A DNA stretch of 7,282 nucleotides from an uncultured Bacteroidales bacterium (GCA_902803195.1 CADCOX010000268.1:1-7282); one strand, 5' to 3'. Positions 1 to 5,768 are shown, numbered from the stretch's first letter. Translations and numbers: made by a program. The notes: generated by a model not told the origin, from the sequence alone.

Positions 1-1
1 G

Positions 2-265
2 TGGGACTACGAACCCAATGACGGAGAGGTGGCTTCGCATTACATCATTCGCGGTGATACACTCATCTATCCCAAGCGTTGCGACCCAGTCGAGTTCGAG
101 ACTTATACGTTTCAACTCGCAGGTGATACGCTCTACTTGCGCGACACGAAAAGCGATGACGAATGGAAGATGCAATTCTCGTTCTCTGACGGCAAGCTAT
201 GGACCACGGAAGTGTGGCCGGAACACATTACAGATTATACATCTCACAGAAGTTCAGTGCCGTGA
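2..265 (+). CDS. C-terminal part of a beta-rich, possibly lipocalin-like protein (5' end outside window)
   Basis: The frame is open from base 2 and ends at TGA 263-265, giving 87 visible residues; the start lies upstream of the window. The residues alternate hydrophobic and polar in short strands joined by Gly-Asp turns, and a near-repeat 'GDTLIYP' / 'GDTLYLRD' spaced about 28 residues apart suggests consecutive strands of an antiparallel barrel or sheet. Small Bacteroidales lipocalin-like lipoproteins often end in this way, but no diagnostic motif is visible, so the family is a guess. The last residues (after 'WPEH') look less protein-like, and the overlapping +1 frame there resembles an unrelated protein. 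The true C-terminus may therefore have been replaced at a recombination junction near 235-245. GTG at 29 is only an internal codon. Confidence 0.5.
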   Translation, partial: WDYEPNDGEVASHYIIRGDTLIYPKRCDPVEFETYTFQLAGDTLYLRDTKSDDEWKMQFSFSDGKLWTTEVWPEHITDYTSHRSSVP

Positions 266-396
266 ATATTGGACTGGCGTTCCAGGAACTCGGGTTTGAA
301 CAGAGAGAGGTGCGGCATGTACGTGGTTATGTCGTTGTTCGCTGCAAGACGGACGAGATGCAGCAGCGCCGCGGATTAGCCGCAACGCTCGAATAA
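241..396 (+). pseudogene. Out-of-frame fragment resembling the C-terminus of a VapE/primase-type protein
   Basis: In the frame starting at 241 the last 51 codons before TAA 394-396 read as a compact domain end, with 'SAVNIGLAFQELGFEQ', then 'VRGYVVV' and a charged tail. From memory, Bacteroidales VapE-like or primase-associated proteins finish with a winged-helix-like segment of this form (a helix ending in LGFE, then a Gly-Tyr hairpin). No start codon or upstream domain is present, and the sequence overlaps the end of the preceding gene in another frame, so this would be a remnant, not a working gene. The 14-bp inverted repeat just downstream fits a former mobile-element boundary. The assignment is by resemblance only. 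Confidence 0.3.
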
Positions 397-400
397 TGGT

Positions 401-528
401 AACAGGTAACAGATAAAAACGTGTTTTTTTAACTTTCCTCGCGCGCGCAGGAACTTTTGAAACTTATTTTGCGTTTTGAGTATCATCAACACATTTTTAA
501 AAAACATCTGTTCCATCTGTTACCTGTT
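401..528. repeat. 14-bp perfect inverted repeat with 100-bp spacer
   Basis: AACAGGTAACAGAT at 401-414 is the exact reverse complement of 515-528. The left arm lies inside a short direct repeat (GGTAACA twice, 398-411), and the right arm is followed by further CCTGTT-like copies to about 537. The spacer is AT-rich with a CGCGCGCG core near 441-448. There is no coding sequence inside. It could be the ends of a small non-autonomous element, a regulator site, or a boundary of the VapE-like remnant. Confidence 0.6.
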
Positions 529-929
529 CCTCCTGTTTTGATTATAGTGATCCCGAAAACAACGAAATAAACGAAAACCTTCTTTGTGTTGCTATGAATG
601 TGTGGCGCCACAGCCAGCTAGCTACATCAGGGAGAAGACGTAAGTGAATCGGCCGACGCACGTATCTGAATAGCGTTATGCACCTACGTGTGTATCCATG
701 TGTTTCTCCACGCAGTTCACTCATTGCCTAACCTAATCCTCTCATCTTTGAAGAAGATTCAGAATGGCGTAGCCGTGTTGGTTAACCCTATGAACGTTGA
801 AGAGGCCAGGAAAACTTAGGCAAGAGCCCAGGAGTTCGTCAGCGTGAAGAGGAATGTACGATGAACTCAAAAATGCATCTTTAGGCTTGAAACGAACGGG
901 TAGCTATCAAAGTGAAAGGGTGAAACAGC
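529..929. other. Gene-less stretch with a possible decayed coding relic
   Basis: I see no intact gene here. One + strand frame from about 721 to 864 reads like protein ('KKIQNGVAVLVNPMNVEEAR', then 'RAQEFVSVKRNVR'). It contains an in-frame TAG at 817-819, has no credible start, and ends at TGA 862-864. It may be the residue of an old gene. The open frames on the minus strand across 542-724 are rich in Arg, His and Ser and look like chance. Confidence 0.3.
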
Positions 930-955
930 AAAAAAAAGGCGCAGGATAGGGCGCC
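930..955 (-). terminator. Minus-strand intrinsic terminator-like hairpin with T8
   Basis: Read on the minus strand, GGCGC (955-951) pairs with GCGCC (942-938) across an 8-nt loop and is followed by eight T (937-930). That is the form of a rho-independent terminator. No minus-strand gene lies to its right, so it may stop antisense transcription across the creatininase-family gene. It also sits in the upstream promoter region of that gene, where the hairpin could have another role. Confidence 0.45.
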
Positions 956-971
956 GTATGGTAAAAATGCG

Positions 972-979
972 TATCTTTG
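972..979 (+). promoter_or_regulatory. Bacteroidetes -7 box of the creatininase-family gene
   Basis: TATCTTTG matches the TAnnTTTG -7 consensus, and the ATG follows 21 bp later, leaving a very short leader. No TTTG is present at the usual -33 distance. AAAGATA at 988-994 is the exact reverse complement of TATCTTT, so the start region is palindromic. Confidence 0.6.
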
Positions 980-1000
980 CGGCAAGTAAAGATAACGATT

Positions 1001-1780
1001 ATGAACAGAGAAATCGATTTGAGCGTCTCGGCCTACGGCGTAACGCGTGGGCTGGATTATGATGTGGCCCTCTTGCCTTGGGGCGCCACCGAACCCCATA
1101 ACCTGCATCTGCCTTACCTGACGGATGCCATCTTGTCGCATGACGTGGCGGTGGATGCTGCGCAAATGGCCTTAGAGCAATACGGCGTCCGGGCGATGGT
1201 GATGCCTCCTGTGGCCATGGGCGCGCAGAACCCTGGGCAGCGCGACCTGAAGTTCTGTATTCACTACCGCCAGCAGACCCAATGCGCCATACTGACCGAT
1301 ATCGTCGAGAGTCTTGCCCATCAAGGGTTGCGCAAGCTGGTGATCATCAATGGTCATGGAGGCAATGCCTTCAAGGGAATGATTCGCGACTTGGCGGTGG
1401 ATTATCCCGACTTCATGATTCTCTCGAGCGAATGGTTTACGGTACTGCCGGCCAAGGATTGGTTTGACGAGCCCGGCGACCATGCCGACGAGTTGGAGAC
1501 CTCCGTCATGATGCATTATCACCCCGAACTCGTCAACCTCAGCGAGGCAGGCCCCGGACAGGCACGTCCCTTCGCATTGACGTCGCTACGTGAGAAGGTG
1601 GCTTGGCTGCCGCGCCATTGGACACGCGTGACCGACGACACAGGCATTGGCAATCCCCATCTCGCTACGGCCGAGAAAGGCAAGCGTTTTGCTGAAGCTG
1701 TAGCCGCAAAATATGCGTTGCTCATCAAGGAACTCGCTGAAGTCAGAAGCCTTGATGAGTTGTATGAGCGAAAACGTTGA
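1001..1780 (+). CDS. Creatininase family metal-dependent amidohydrolase
   Basis: This is a 259-residue protein of the creatininase/creatinine amidohydrolase superfamily, cytosolic enzymes that open amide bonds at a two-metal centre. The signature near the N-terminus is an E-x-H-x2-HLP-x2-TD motif: E31, H33, H36 and D42 correspond to the family's EqHGpHLPlgTD. The second hallmark, NGHGGN, is at 117-122 with H119, and the third, DHADELETS at 160-168, supplies E166. All expected ligands are present and the length is normal (about 240-260), so it should be active. The superfamily also includes enzymes acting on formamidopyrimidine and mycofactocin-type substrates, so the substrate cannot be set from sequence. 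I chose ATG 1001; the in-frame TTG at 977 lies inside the -7 box. There is no Shine-Dalgarno sequence, as is usual for the phylum. It is monocistronic, with a convergent neighbour 43 bp downstream. Confidence 0.9.
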   Translation: MNREIDLSVSAYGVTRGLDYDVALLPWGATEPHNLHLPYLTDAILSHDVAVDAAQMALEQYGVRAMVMPPVAMGAQNPGQRDLKFCIHYRQQTQCAILTDIVESLAHQGLRKLVIINGHGGNAFKGMIRDLAVDYPDFMILSSEWFTVLPAKDWFDEPGDHADELETSVMMHYHPELVNLSEAGPGQARPFALTSLREKVAWLPRHWTRVTDDTGIGNPHLATAEKGKRFAEAVAAKYALLIKELAEVRSLDELYERKR

Positions 1781-1793
1781 CGTTCTTCGAAGT

Positions 1794-1811
1794 GCCGATG
1801 CGACCATCGGT
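1794..1811. terminator. Short hairpin between convergent genes
   Basis: CCGATG (1795-1800) and CATCGG (1805-1810) pair around a CGAC loop, with a G-U pair outside, in the 43-bp gap between two convergent stop codons. Its position suggests a shared, bidirectional stop signal, but there is no T-tract on either side, so termination is uncertain. Confidence 0.4.
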
Positions 1812-1823
1812 CGAGCGAGAACT

Positions 1824-3161
1824 TCACTCGCTGACGATGATGAGGCGAAGGCTGTCGGCCTCAGTGCGGGCGCGTAGCCAGTCAGCCAGTTTCGTTGTCT
1901 GCTCAGTCGATAGCCGATGTTGATGTGACGTCTCGGCGAGGGCAACGACGACGGGCGTTGAGAGGGCCGTGTCAGTGCGTTGGACGAGAGTGCGGGCGAG
2001 CGAGAGGGCCTGGACTTCGGGGTAGAGGACTTGCAGCTCAGGACGTAGTTGCGCGGAGAGGGTTTCGTAGCGCTGATAGCCGTCGAGGGTGAGCTCTAAG
2101 TCGTGGATTTGCTGGCTCTGTTGGATGGCCGTCTGTTTGTAGTCGGTCTTGGACGTCTGCAGCTGCCCTACGAGATGCAGCAAGCTGTCGCTCTGCGTGC
2201 CTTGGATGAGCGTGAGGTGATAGTCCTCGAGGTTGTAGTCGGGCAGTCGCTGTTCGGCTGCAGCCACTAGATTTTTGTTGACCTCGCGTCCGATGACTGC
2301 TACGCGCAGCAACTTGGCATCGCGGTCTACGTGCTGCGAGATGATTTGCGTACCCGTCCACGTCAATTCGTTATCGATGAAACGTCCTACGTTCTGGTTG
2401 AAGAGGCTCTTGCGAACGAGCGAGAAAGTCATGATGCCGGCAGGAACCAGGGTCAGTATGATGGCGGCCATGAGGACATGCCGAGCGCGTCGGGCGCGTT
2501 CGGGCAAGACTTCCTGATGCTGCTCAAACCCCATCAGTCGCACGCCCAGGAAGGTAGCTGCTGCAATGAAAACCGTATTAATGAAAAAGAGATAGAAGGC
2601 GCCGAGGAAGAACAACCATTGACCCGTGGCAAGGCCATAGCCCGCTGTACAGAGTGGCGGCATGAGGGCTGTGGCGATGGCCACGCCTGGGATGACGTTG
2701 CCCTTACCGCCTGTTGCGATGGCTACGATACCAGCTGCGCCGCCGAAGAAGGCGATGAGTACGTCGTAGAGCGTCGGGGCGGTGCGTGCCAGCAGTTCGC
2801 TTTGTGCTTCCTTATAGGGAGAGAGCAGGAAGTAGAGCGTGGCGGTGAGCACGCTGACGAGCGTAGCAACGCCGAAGTTCTTGGCCGACGTCTTCAGCAA
2901 GTCCAGGTCGACTGTTCCGACAGCCAGACCCATACCTACGATTGGACCCATCAGCGGCGAGATGAGCATTGCGCCGATGATGACAGCCGTCGAGTTGACG
3001 TTCAGCCCGAGTGACGCCGTGAAGATGGCGAAGATGAGCACCCACAGGTTAGCCCCACGGAATGAGGCGTCGGCCTTGATGCGGGCTATCGTCTCGGCCT
3101 CGGCTATCTTGTCGGAGCGAAGGTCGAAGTAGTGGCGGAGAATCGAGGAGATGATATTCAT
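1824..3161 (-). CDS. DUF389 (TIGR00271-type) integral membrane protein
   Basis: This is a 445-residue membrane protein. The DUF389 core is recognisable by 'GAMLISPLMGPIVG' (63-76) and 'PGVAIATALMPPLCTAG' (158-174). Hydrophobic segments lie near residues 36-53, 57-82, 96-114, 133-150, 155-177, 181-205 and 228-248. From about 250 to 445 follows a soluble tail with a small alpha/beta stretch ('LLRVAVIGREV'), a Gln-rich probably coiled-coil part near 345-375, and an alpha/beta end ('SLRLIIVSE'). The family is widespread in the inner membrane, and its transport or signalling role is not established. The frame extends upstream to an ATG at 3215, but that codon overlaps the upstream TTTG of the promoter. 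The start is therefore placed at ATG 3161 ('MNIISS'), 24 bp after the -7 box. Confidence 0.88.
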   Translation of the reverse strand: MNIISSILRHYFDLRSDKIAEAETIARIKADASFRGANLWVLIFAIFTASLGLNVNSTAVIIGAMLISPLMGPIVGMGLAVGTVDLDLLKTSAKNFGVATLVSVLTATLYFLLSPYKEAQSELLARTAPTLYDVLIAFFGGAAGIVAIATGGKGNVIPGVAIATALMPPLCTAGYGLATGQWLFFLGAFYLFFINTVFIAAATFLGVRLMGFEQHQEVLPERARRARHVLMAAIILTLVPAGIMTFSLVRKSLFNQNVGRFIDNELTWTGTQIISQHVDRDAKLLRVAVIGREVNKNLVAAAEQRLPDYNLEDYHLTLIQGTQSDSLLHLVGQLQTSKTDYKQTAIQQSQQIHDLELTLDGYQRYETLSAQLRPELQVLYPEVQALSLARTLVQRTDTALSTPVVVALAETSHQHRLSTEQTTKLADWLRARTEADSLRLIIVSE

Positions 3162-3184
3162 GTTCGTGAAGCCTAATTTTTGTG

Positions 3185-3216
3185 CAAAAATACAGGCATT
3201 TGACTGAATATCCAAA
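3185..3216 (-). promoter_or_regulatory. Full Bacteroidetes promoter of the DUF389 gene
   Basis: On the minus strand TTTG (3216-3213) is followed after exactly 20 bp by TATTTTTG (3192-3185), matching the -33/-7 consensus TTTG-N19-21-TAnnTTTG. Transcription should begin near 3179, inside the reading frame's upstream extension, which fixes the start codon at 3161. Confidence 0.75.
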
Positions 3217-3233
3217 TAAAATGACTACTTTTG
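3199..3233 (+). promoter_or_regulatory. Probable promoter of the SPFH gene
   Basis: TACTTTTG (3226-3233) fits the -7 consensus. A TTTG at 3199-3202 lies 23 bp upstream, slightly long for the -33 element. The elements are interleaved with those of the divergent DUF389 promoter. Transcription from here would give a leader of about 145 nt with several short hairpins (3245-3249/3266-3270, 3274-3277/3285-3288, 3295-3300/3329-3334) before ATG 3384. Confidence 0.5.
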
Positions 3234-3383
3234 TGGCGAAAAGAAGGCGTTGAGAGGTCACCTATCGCCTGCAGCCCGCATAAAGGGCAAAGGTTGAGAG
3301 CAGAGAAATGGAGTTGACGCTTCGTCCTCTCTCACTCAAAGCCCCAATGGTTCACTTACAAACTTACAAACTCAATACAACTT

Positions 3384-4316
3384 ATGGAAAGCAAGGAATT
3401 TACGTACAAAGGTACTACGTTGAATGGCTTTATGATGCTGTTCTTGAATCTGGCGCTCACGATAGGAGCATGCGCCTTATTCTTTTTCGCTATCGACCGC
3501 GAGTCGTGGCAGATGGGCGTTGGCGGCGGTGTGCTGCTGCTGGTTTCGTTGTTCCTCTGGGCAGGCTTCATGATGCTGGAGCCGGGCGAGGCACGCGTCG
3601 TGATGTTCTTCGGTAAGTATGTCGGGACCTTCACGCGTACGGGCTATTATTGGATCAATCCCTTCACCACGACCAAGAAGTTGTCGCTGCGCGCTCGCAA
3701 CCTCGATGCCGAGCCCATCAAGGTCAACGACAAAGAGGGCAATCCCGTCATGATTGGTCTCGTGCTCGTATGGCGACTGAAGGATACCTATAAGGCACTC
3801 TTCGAGATAGACTCGCAGACGATGGCTGCCAACACGCAGGCAGGCACCGACGTGAAGTCGATGATGGCCGCCTTCGAGCGCTTTGTGCGTGTGCAGAGCG
3901 ATGCCGCCTTGCGTCAGGTGGCAGGTCAGTATGCCTATGACGATACCGAATCGCAGACCGCAGCCATCACCCTACGCAGCGGGGGCGAGGAAATCAACGA
4001 CCAGCTCGAGGACAAACTTACCGAGCGTTTGGCCATGGCCGGCATCGAGGTCGTGGAAGCCCGCATCAACTATCTGGCCTATGCGCCTGAGATTGCAGCG
4101 GTTATGCTGCGTCGCCAGCAGGCCACGGCCATCATCGCTGCCCGCGAGAAGATTGTCGAGGGTGCCGTCTCGATGGTCAAGATGGCGCTCGACGAGCTCA
4201 GCCAACAGGATATTGTACGTCTCGACGACGACCGCAAGGCGCAGATGGTCTCCAACCTCCTTGTCGTCCTCTGCGGCGAAGACAACGCACAACCCATCGT
4301 CAACACAGGGGCATAA
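3384..4316 (+). CDS. SPFH/Band-7 domain membrane protein
   Basis: This 310-residue protein belongs to the stomatin/prohibitin/flotillin/HflK superfamily, which forms membrane-anchored oligomeric scaffolds. Two hydrophobic helices (about 16-37 and 44-64) form an N-terminal hairpin anchor. The Band-7 fold then begins with 'EPGEARVVMFFGKYVGTFTRTGYYWINPF' as a spaced signature at 66-94 (PGEA, FGKY, GYYW, NPF), followed by the family's strand-rich core ('IGLVLVWRLKDTYKALF', 124-140). A helical region with charged repeats follows ('EDKLTERLAMAGIEVVEARI', 209-228; 'EIAAVMLRRQQATAIIAARE', 236-255), typical of the oligomerising helix. The length fits the bacterial two-TM SPFH subgroup. I see no NfeD-type partner or small downstream DNA-binding gene before the terminator, so it appears monocistronic. 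The exact scaffold role is unknown. Confidence 0.9.
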   Translation: MESKEFTYKGTTLNGFMMLFLNLALTIGACALFFFAIDRESWQMGVGGGVLLLVSLFLWAGFMMLEPGEARVVMFFGKYVGTFTRTGYYWINPFTTTKKLSLRARNLDAEPIKVNDKEGNPVMIGLVLVWRLKDTYKALFEIDSQTMAANTQAGTDVKSMMAAFERFVRVQSDAALRQVAGQYAYDDTESQTAAITLRSGGEEINDQLEDKLTERLAMAGIEVVEARINYLAYAPEIAAVMLRRQQATAIIAAREKIVEGAVSMVKMALDELSQQDIVRLDDDRKAQMVSNLLVVLCGEDNAQPIVNTGA

Positions 4317-4393
4317 CACCGCCCATGAAGGCGTAATGCCTTGAATGCCTTTTATCAGTAGCTGTACTGAATACTATTTGAGCTCATAAAGAC

Positions 4394-4440
4394 GCGGAGA
4401 CACAGAGTTTTATATTTATCTCTGTGTCTCCGTATTTTTG
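4394..4440 (+). terminator. Strong intrinsic terminator after the SPFH gene
   Basis: CGGAGACACAGAG (4395-4407) pairs perfectly with 4420-4432 across a 12-nt AT-rich loop, giving a 13-bp stem followed by TATTTTTG. Two smaller hairpins lie between the gene and this site (4328-4332/4338-4342 and 4356-4360/4365-4369). Confidence 0.8.
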
Positions 4441-4531
4441 TTCCTAAACCCTATCAGTTAATCGTGAGCGCATGCTCGTCAAAGCGCTTCTCTGCCCTCG
4501 GCTTCTGCTTTTTCCCTTCTCCCGTCACTTT

Positions 4532-4593
4532 TTTCTCGTTTTCCGAGTCTCGTATTGAAATAATCCTTATCTTTGCCACCAGAAAACGAGAAA
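4532..4593 (+). promoter_or_regulatory. Promoter bracketed by a perfect 12-bp inverted repeat
   Basis: TATCTTTG at 4568-4575 is a -7 box; the -33 region has no clear TTTG. TTTCTCGTTTTC (4532-4543) and its exact reverse complement (4582-4593) flank the box, the right arm beginning about where transcription should start. A second dyad, TTATCTTT (4567-4574) / AAAGATAA (4591-4598), overlaps it. The layout resembles an operator around a promoter. The next gene starts at 4901, leaving a leader of about 320 nt. Confidence 0.5.
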
Positions 4594-4692
4594 GATAACC
4601 ATTATCCATTTTCCACTCTTCAATACCCCTTTGCCTATGAAGCAATAAACAGACAATAGACATACAGACTGAAGCGTCCGCTTAGATTCTTG

Positions 4693-4859
4693 TTTCTCGA
4701 AATTTCGCCAAAATCAAAGAAGCAATCAGGAGTAAAAGCACGGATGCTCACGCCGATGGCGTGGGCTTTTACTCGTATATGATAGTTGGGTGTTTGGCGA
4801 TACCTGTAGAACGTAGACGAAGTGAAGTCCACGTTTTCTTTTTGTGTCTTTCTCGAAAT
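4693..4859 (+). other. Leader segment with nested hairpins and a terminator-like stem
   Basis: Three inverted repeats are nested: TCGCCAAA (4705-4712) with 4793-4800, GAGTAAAAGC (4730-4739) with 4765-4774, and CACGCC (4749-4754) with 4758-4763. Together they can form one branched or stacked fold about 96 nt long. Next, 4810-4818 pairs with 4827-4835 with one mismatch and is followed by a T-rich run (4836-4850). An 11-bp direct repeat, TTTCTCGAAAT, flanks the block (4693-4703 and 4849-4859). This could be a structured leader with an attenuator, or a small inserted element. I do not recognise a known RNA family. Confidence 0.45.
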
Positions 4860-4900
4860 GAAATCAAACCGACAAACAACTCCTAAAAGCAATTCATCGT

Positions 4901-5326
4901 ATGAAAACAAAGAATCTCCTCATGTTCATGGCTGCCATGCTGCTGAGCTGCGCAAGTGCATTCGCACAGAATGGTAACAACACCCCTGCAAAGGGCGACG
5001 TGAACGAAGACGGAACGGTCGATGTGGCCGACATCGTAGCTGTGATTGATATCATGAAAAATGGTGGCGGCACAGCCACTGTCGGCTATTTCTACCTCGG
5101 TACCACCAAGCCCACGGCCGAGAACTACAAGACGCTACTGGGCGTAGTGACCTCCTACGCATCCATTGATGATGCCGTCGGCGCAACCGCTATTGTCGCC
5201 GTCGGTCAGACGCTCTACCTGCTTTGCCCTGCCGCATGGATGGAAGAAAAAACGCCGACACTTGAGGATAAAGACGGCAATTTCATCAGTTTTTTTGGAA
5301 GAGAAAGACGAGATAACCATCTCTGA
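4901..5326 (+). CDS. Secreted dockerin-like protein, C-terminus lost by frameshift
   Basis: Residues 1-22 are a signal peptide (hydrophobic core 'LLMFMAAMLLSC', cleavage after AFA). Residues 33-44 carry one dockerin-type calcium loop, 'DVNEDGTVDVAD' (D33, N35, D37, D44), followed by an amphipathic helix; only one of the usual two dockerin repeats is present. From residue 62 a separate module begins with YFYLGTTKPT and runs to the end. The frame departs from the natural one at a T7 run (5290-5296). With six T the protein would continue 'FLEEKDEITISDYVIYKTQVWNAPNDVVLKT', which is far more natural than the 'GRERRDNHL' ending. I chose ATG 4901 because the signal peptide follows directly. The protein is probably exported. 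Dockerin-like domains bind cohesin partners in other bacteria, and a cohesin-like gene lies 800 bp downstream. The function of the module is unknown. Confidence 0.75.
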   Translation: MKTKNLLMFMAAMLLSCASAFAQNGNNTPAKGDVNEDGTVDVADIVAVIDIMKNGGGTATVGYFYLGTTKPTAENYKTLLGVVTSYASIDDAVGATAIVAVGQTLYLLCPAAWMEEKTPTLEDKDGNFISFFGRERRDNHL

Positions 5327-5432
5327 TTATGTCATTTACAAGACACAGGTTTGGAACGCTCCAAATGACGTGGTGCTTAAAACTTGTGTGGTGAAAGGAA
5401 TAAAGGAGATTCATAAATATGACATAGAATAA
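5295..5432 (+). pseudogene. Out-of-frame continuation of the dockerin-like protein
   Basis: This is the +1 frame entered at TTG 5295 just after the T7 run. It carries 'LEEKDEITISDYVIYKTQ', the 12-residue VWNAPNDVVLKT encoded by the first 36-bp repeat, then 'CVVKGIKEIHKYDIE' and TAA 5430-5432. The residues before the repeat fit the module of the upstream frame. The 15 residues after it look unrelated and may belong to inserted DNA. Confidence 0.6.
5349..5384 (+). repeat. 36-bp repeat, copy 1 of 3
   Basis: Begins GTTTGGAACGCTCCAAATGA and ends CTTAAAACT. It is identical over 36 bp to 5606-5641 and 5914-5949. Here it lies in the natural frame of the dockerin-like protein and encodes VWNAPNDVVLKT. 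It contains the small palindrome TTGGAACGCTCCAA. Confidence 0.95.
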
Positions 5433-5451
5433 AAAAACCGCCCGAAGGCGG
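5431..5451 (-). terminator. Minus-strand intrinsic terminator
   Basis: On the minus strand CCGCC (5451-5447), a TTCG tetraloop and GGCGG (5442-5438) are followed by seven T (5437-5431). This is a textbook rho-independent form with an extra-stable loop. On the plus strand no T-tract follows, so it points at a minus-strand transcript. Confidence 0.75.
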
Positions 5452-5522
5452 CTGTCAGTATGAAGGCGAAGTCCCGAAGGTACATCTCCAATGGCTAAAC
5501 CTCACGATAGAGCCTGACTGAC
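5431..5522 (-). ncRNA. Candidate small RNA, about 90 nt, family not recognised
   Basis: The minus strand has a complete unit: a consensus promoter just upstream (5557-5527), a start expected around 5522-5518, and a hairpin plus T7 terminator ending at 5431. No credible protein is encoded between them. The RNA can close on itself: GTCAGT (5522-5517) pairs with ACTGAC (5459-5454). Inside, GGCT (5514-5511) can pair with AGCC (5496-5493) over a CTC/GAG stem, and a cUUCGg-capped hairpin lies at about 5483-5471. It converges on the end of the dockerin-like gene and sits in the first stretch between 36-bp repeats. No match to 6S, tmRNA, SRP or a riboswitch is evident to me. Confidence 0.5.
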
Positions 5523-5526
5523 GTTG

Positions 5527-5557
5527 CAAAGGTACACATTTCTTCCCAATCTCCAAA
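5527..5557 (-). promoter_or_regulatory. Consensus Bacteroidetes promoter of the candidate small RNA
   Basis: TTTG (5557-5554) and TACCTTTG (5534-5527) are separated by exactly 19 bp on the minus strand, the best promoter match in the window together with that of the DUF389 gene. Confidence 0.7.
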
Positions 5558-5575
5558 CAAAATCTCATAATAAAA

Positions 5576-5605
5576 GAAGCAAATCGATAAAAGTGCCCTT
5601 CTCGA
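5576..5605 (+). repeat. 30-bp near-identical repeat (partner at 5862-5891)
   Basis: Starts GAAGCAAATCGATAAAA and differs from 5862-5891 at two positions. The 36-bp repeat copy 2 follows immediately. At the partner, 22 extra bases (5892-5913) come before copy 3. The two inter-repeat stretches thus end alike even though their other parts differ. The 22-bp difference shifts the frame. Confidence 0.85.
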
Positions 5606-5641
5606 GTTTGGAACGCTCCAAATGACGTGGTGCTTAAAACT
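5606..5641 (+). repeat. 36-bp repeat, copy 2 of 3
   Basis: Identical to copies 1 and 3. In the VWNAPNDVVLKT frame it is closed on both sides, by TAA 5588-5590 before it and TGA directly after it, so it is not part of a working gene in this frame. Confidence 0.95.
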
Positions 5642-5768
5642 TGAAGATATAGATGCTTATATTATCGTATGTGAATTTGATTCTGGTGAGTTCATTTTGC
5701 ACAGCATATCGGACTCTCCGAATATCCTAAAGTTCCTAAAAAAGAAAATAGCGAAAGAGGGAAACTGA
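5622..5768 (+). CDS. Small doubtful ORF of 48 codons across and after repeat copy 2
   Basis: ATG 5622 lies inside repeat copy 2 in a frame other than that of VWNAPNDVVLKT. It reads 'LEDIDAYIIVCEFDSGEF' and a lysine-rich end, stopping at TGA 5766-5768. The frame stays open upstream to 5574 ('KKQIDKSALLEFGTLQ'), which matches the start of the protein at 5860. The residues look protein-like, but start and context suggest the tail of a gene cut off from its origin. A second frame, from 5690 to TAA 5849-5851 ('LSEYPKVPKKENSERG', 'TRTPNLGPPANAIS'), is also protein-like over the same region, so at most one of the two is real. No family recognised. Confidence 0.25.
   Translation: MTWCLKLEDIDAYIIVCEFDSGEFILHSISDSPNILKFLKKKIAKEGN

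Noticed and set aside
542..724. Minus-strand 60-codon frame
   Set aside because: No promoter, no recognisable domain, and composition typical of chance frames.
977..1000. Upstream TTG start for the creatininase-family gene
   Set aside because: The TTG is part of the -7 box TATCTTTG; ATG 1001 fits the family N-terminus better.
2331..3014. Long plus-strand frame opposite the DUF389 gene
   Set aside because: Its residues are unusual (Cys, His, Glu and Arg-rich, no domain), and it is the complement of a strongly supported membrane protein.
3162..3215. Longer N-terminus of the DUF389 protein from ATG 3215
   Set aside because: These codons overlap the consensus promoter, so they would not be transcribed; 'MNIISS' at 3161 is a normal family start.
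3883..4344. Plus-strand frame overlapping the 3' half of the SPFH gene
   Set aside because: Extreme Arg, Ser and Pro content and full overlap with a supported gene indicate a frame shadow.
5290..5297. Programmed -1 frameshifting at the T7 run
   Set aside because: The natural downstream frame is +1 relative to the upstream one, so -1 slippage would not reach it.
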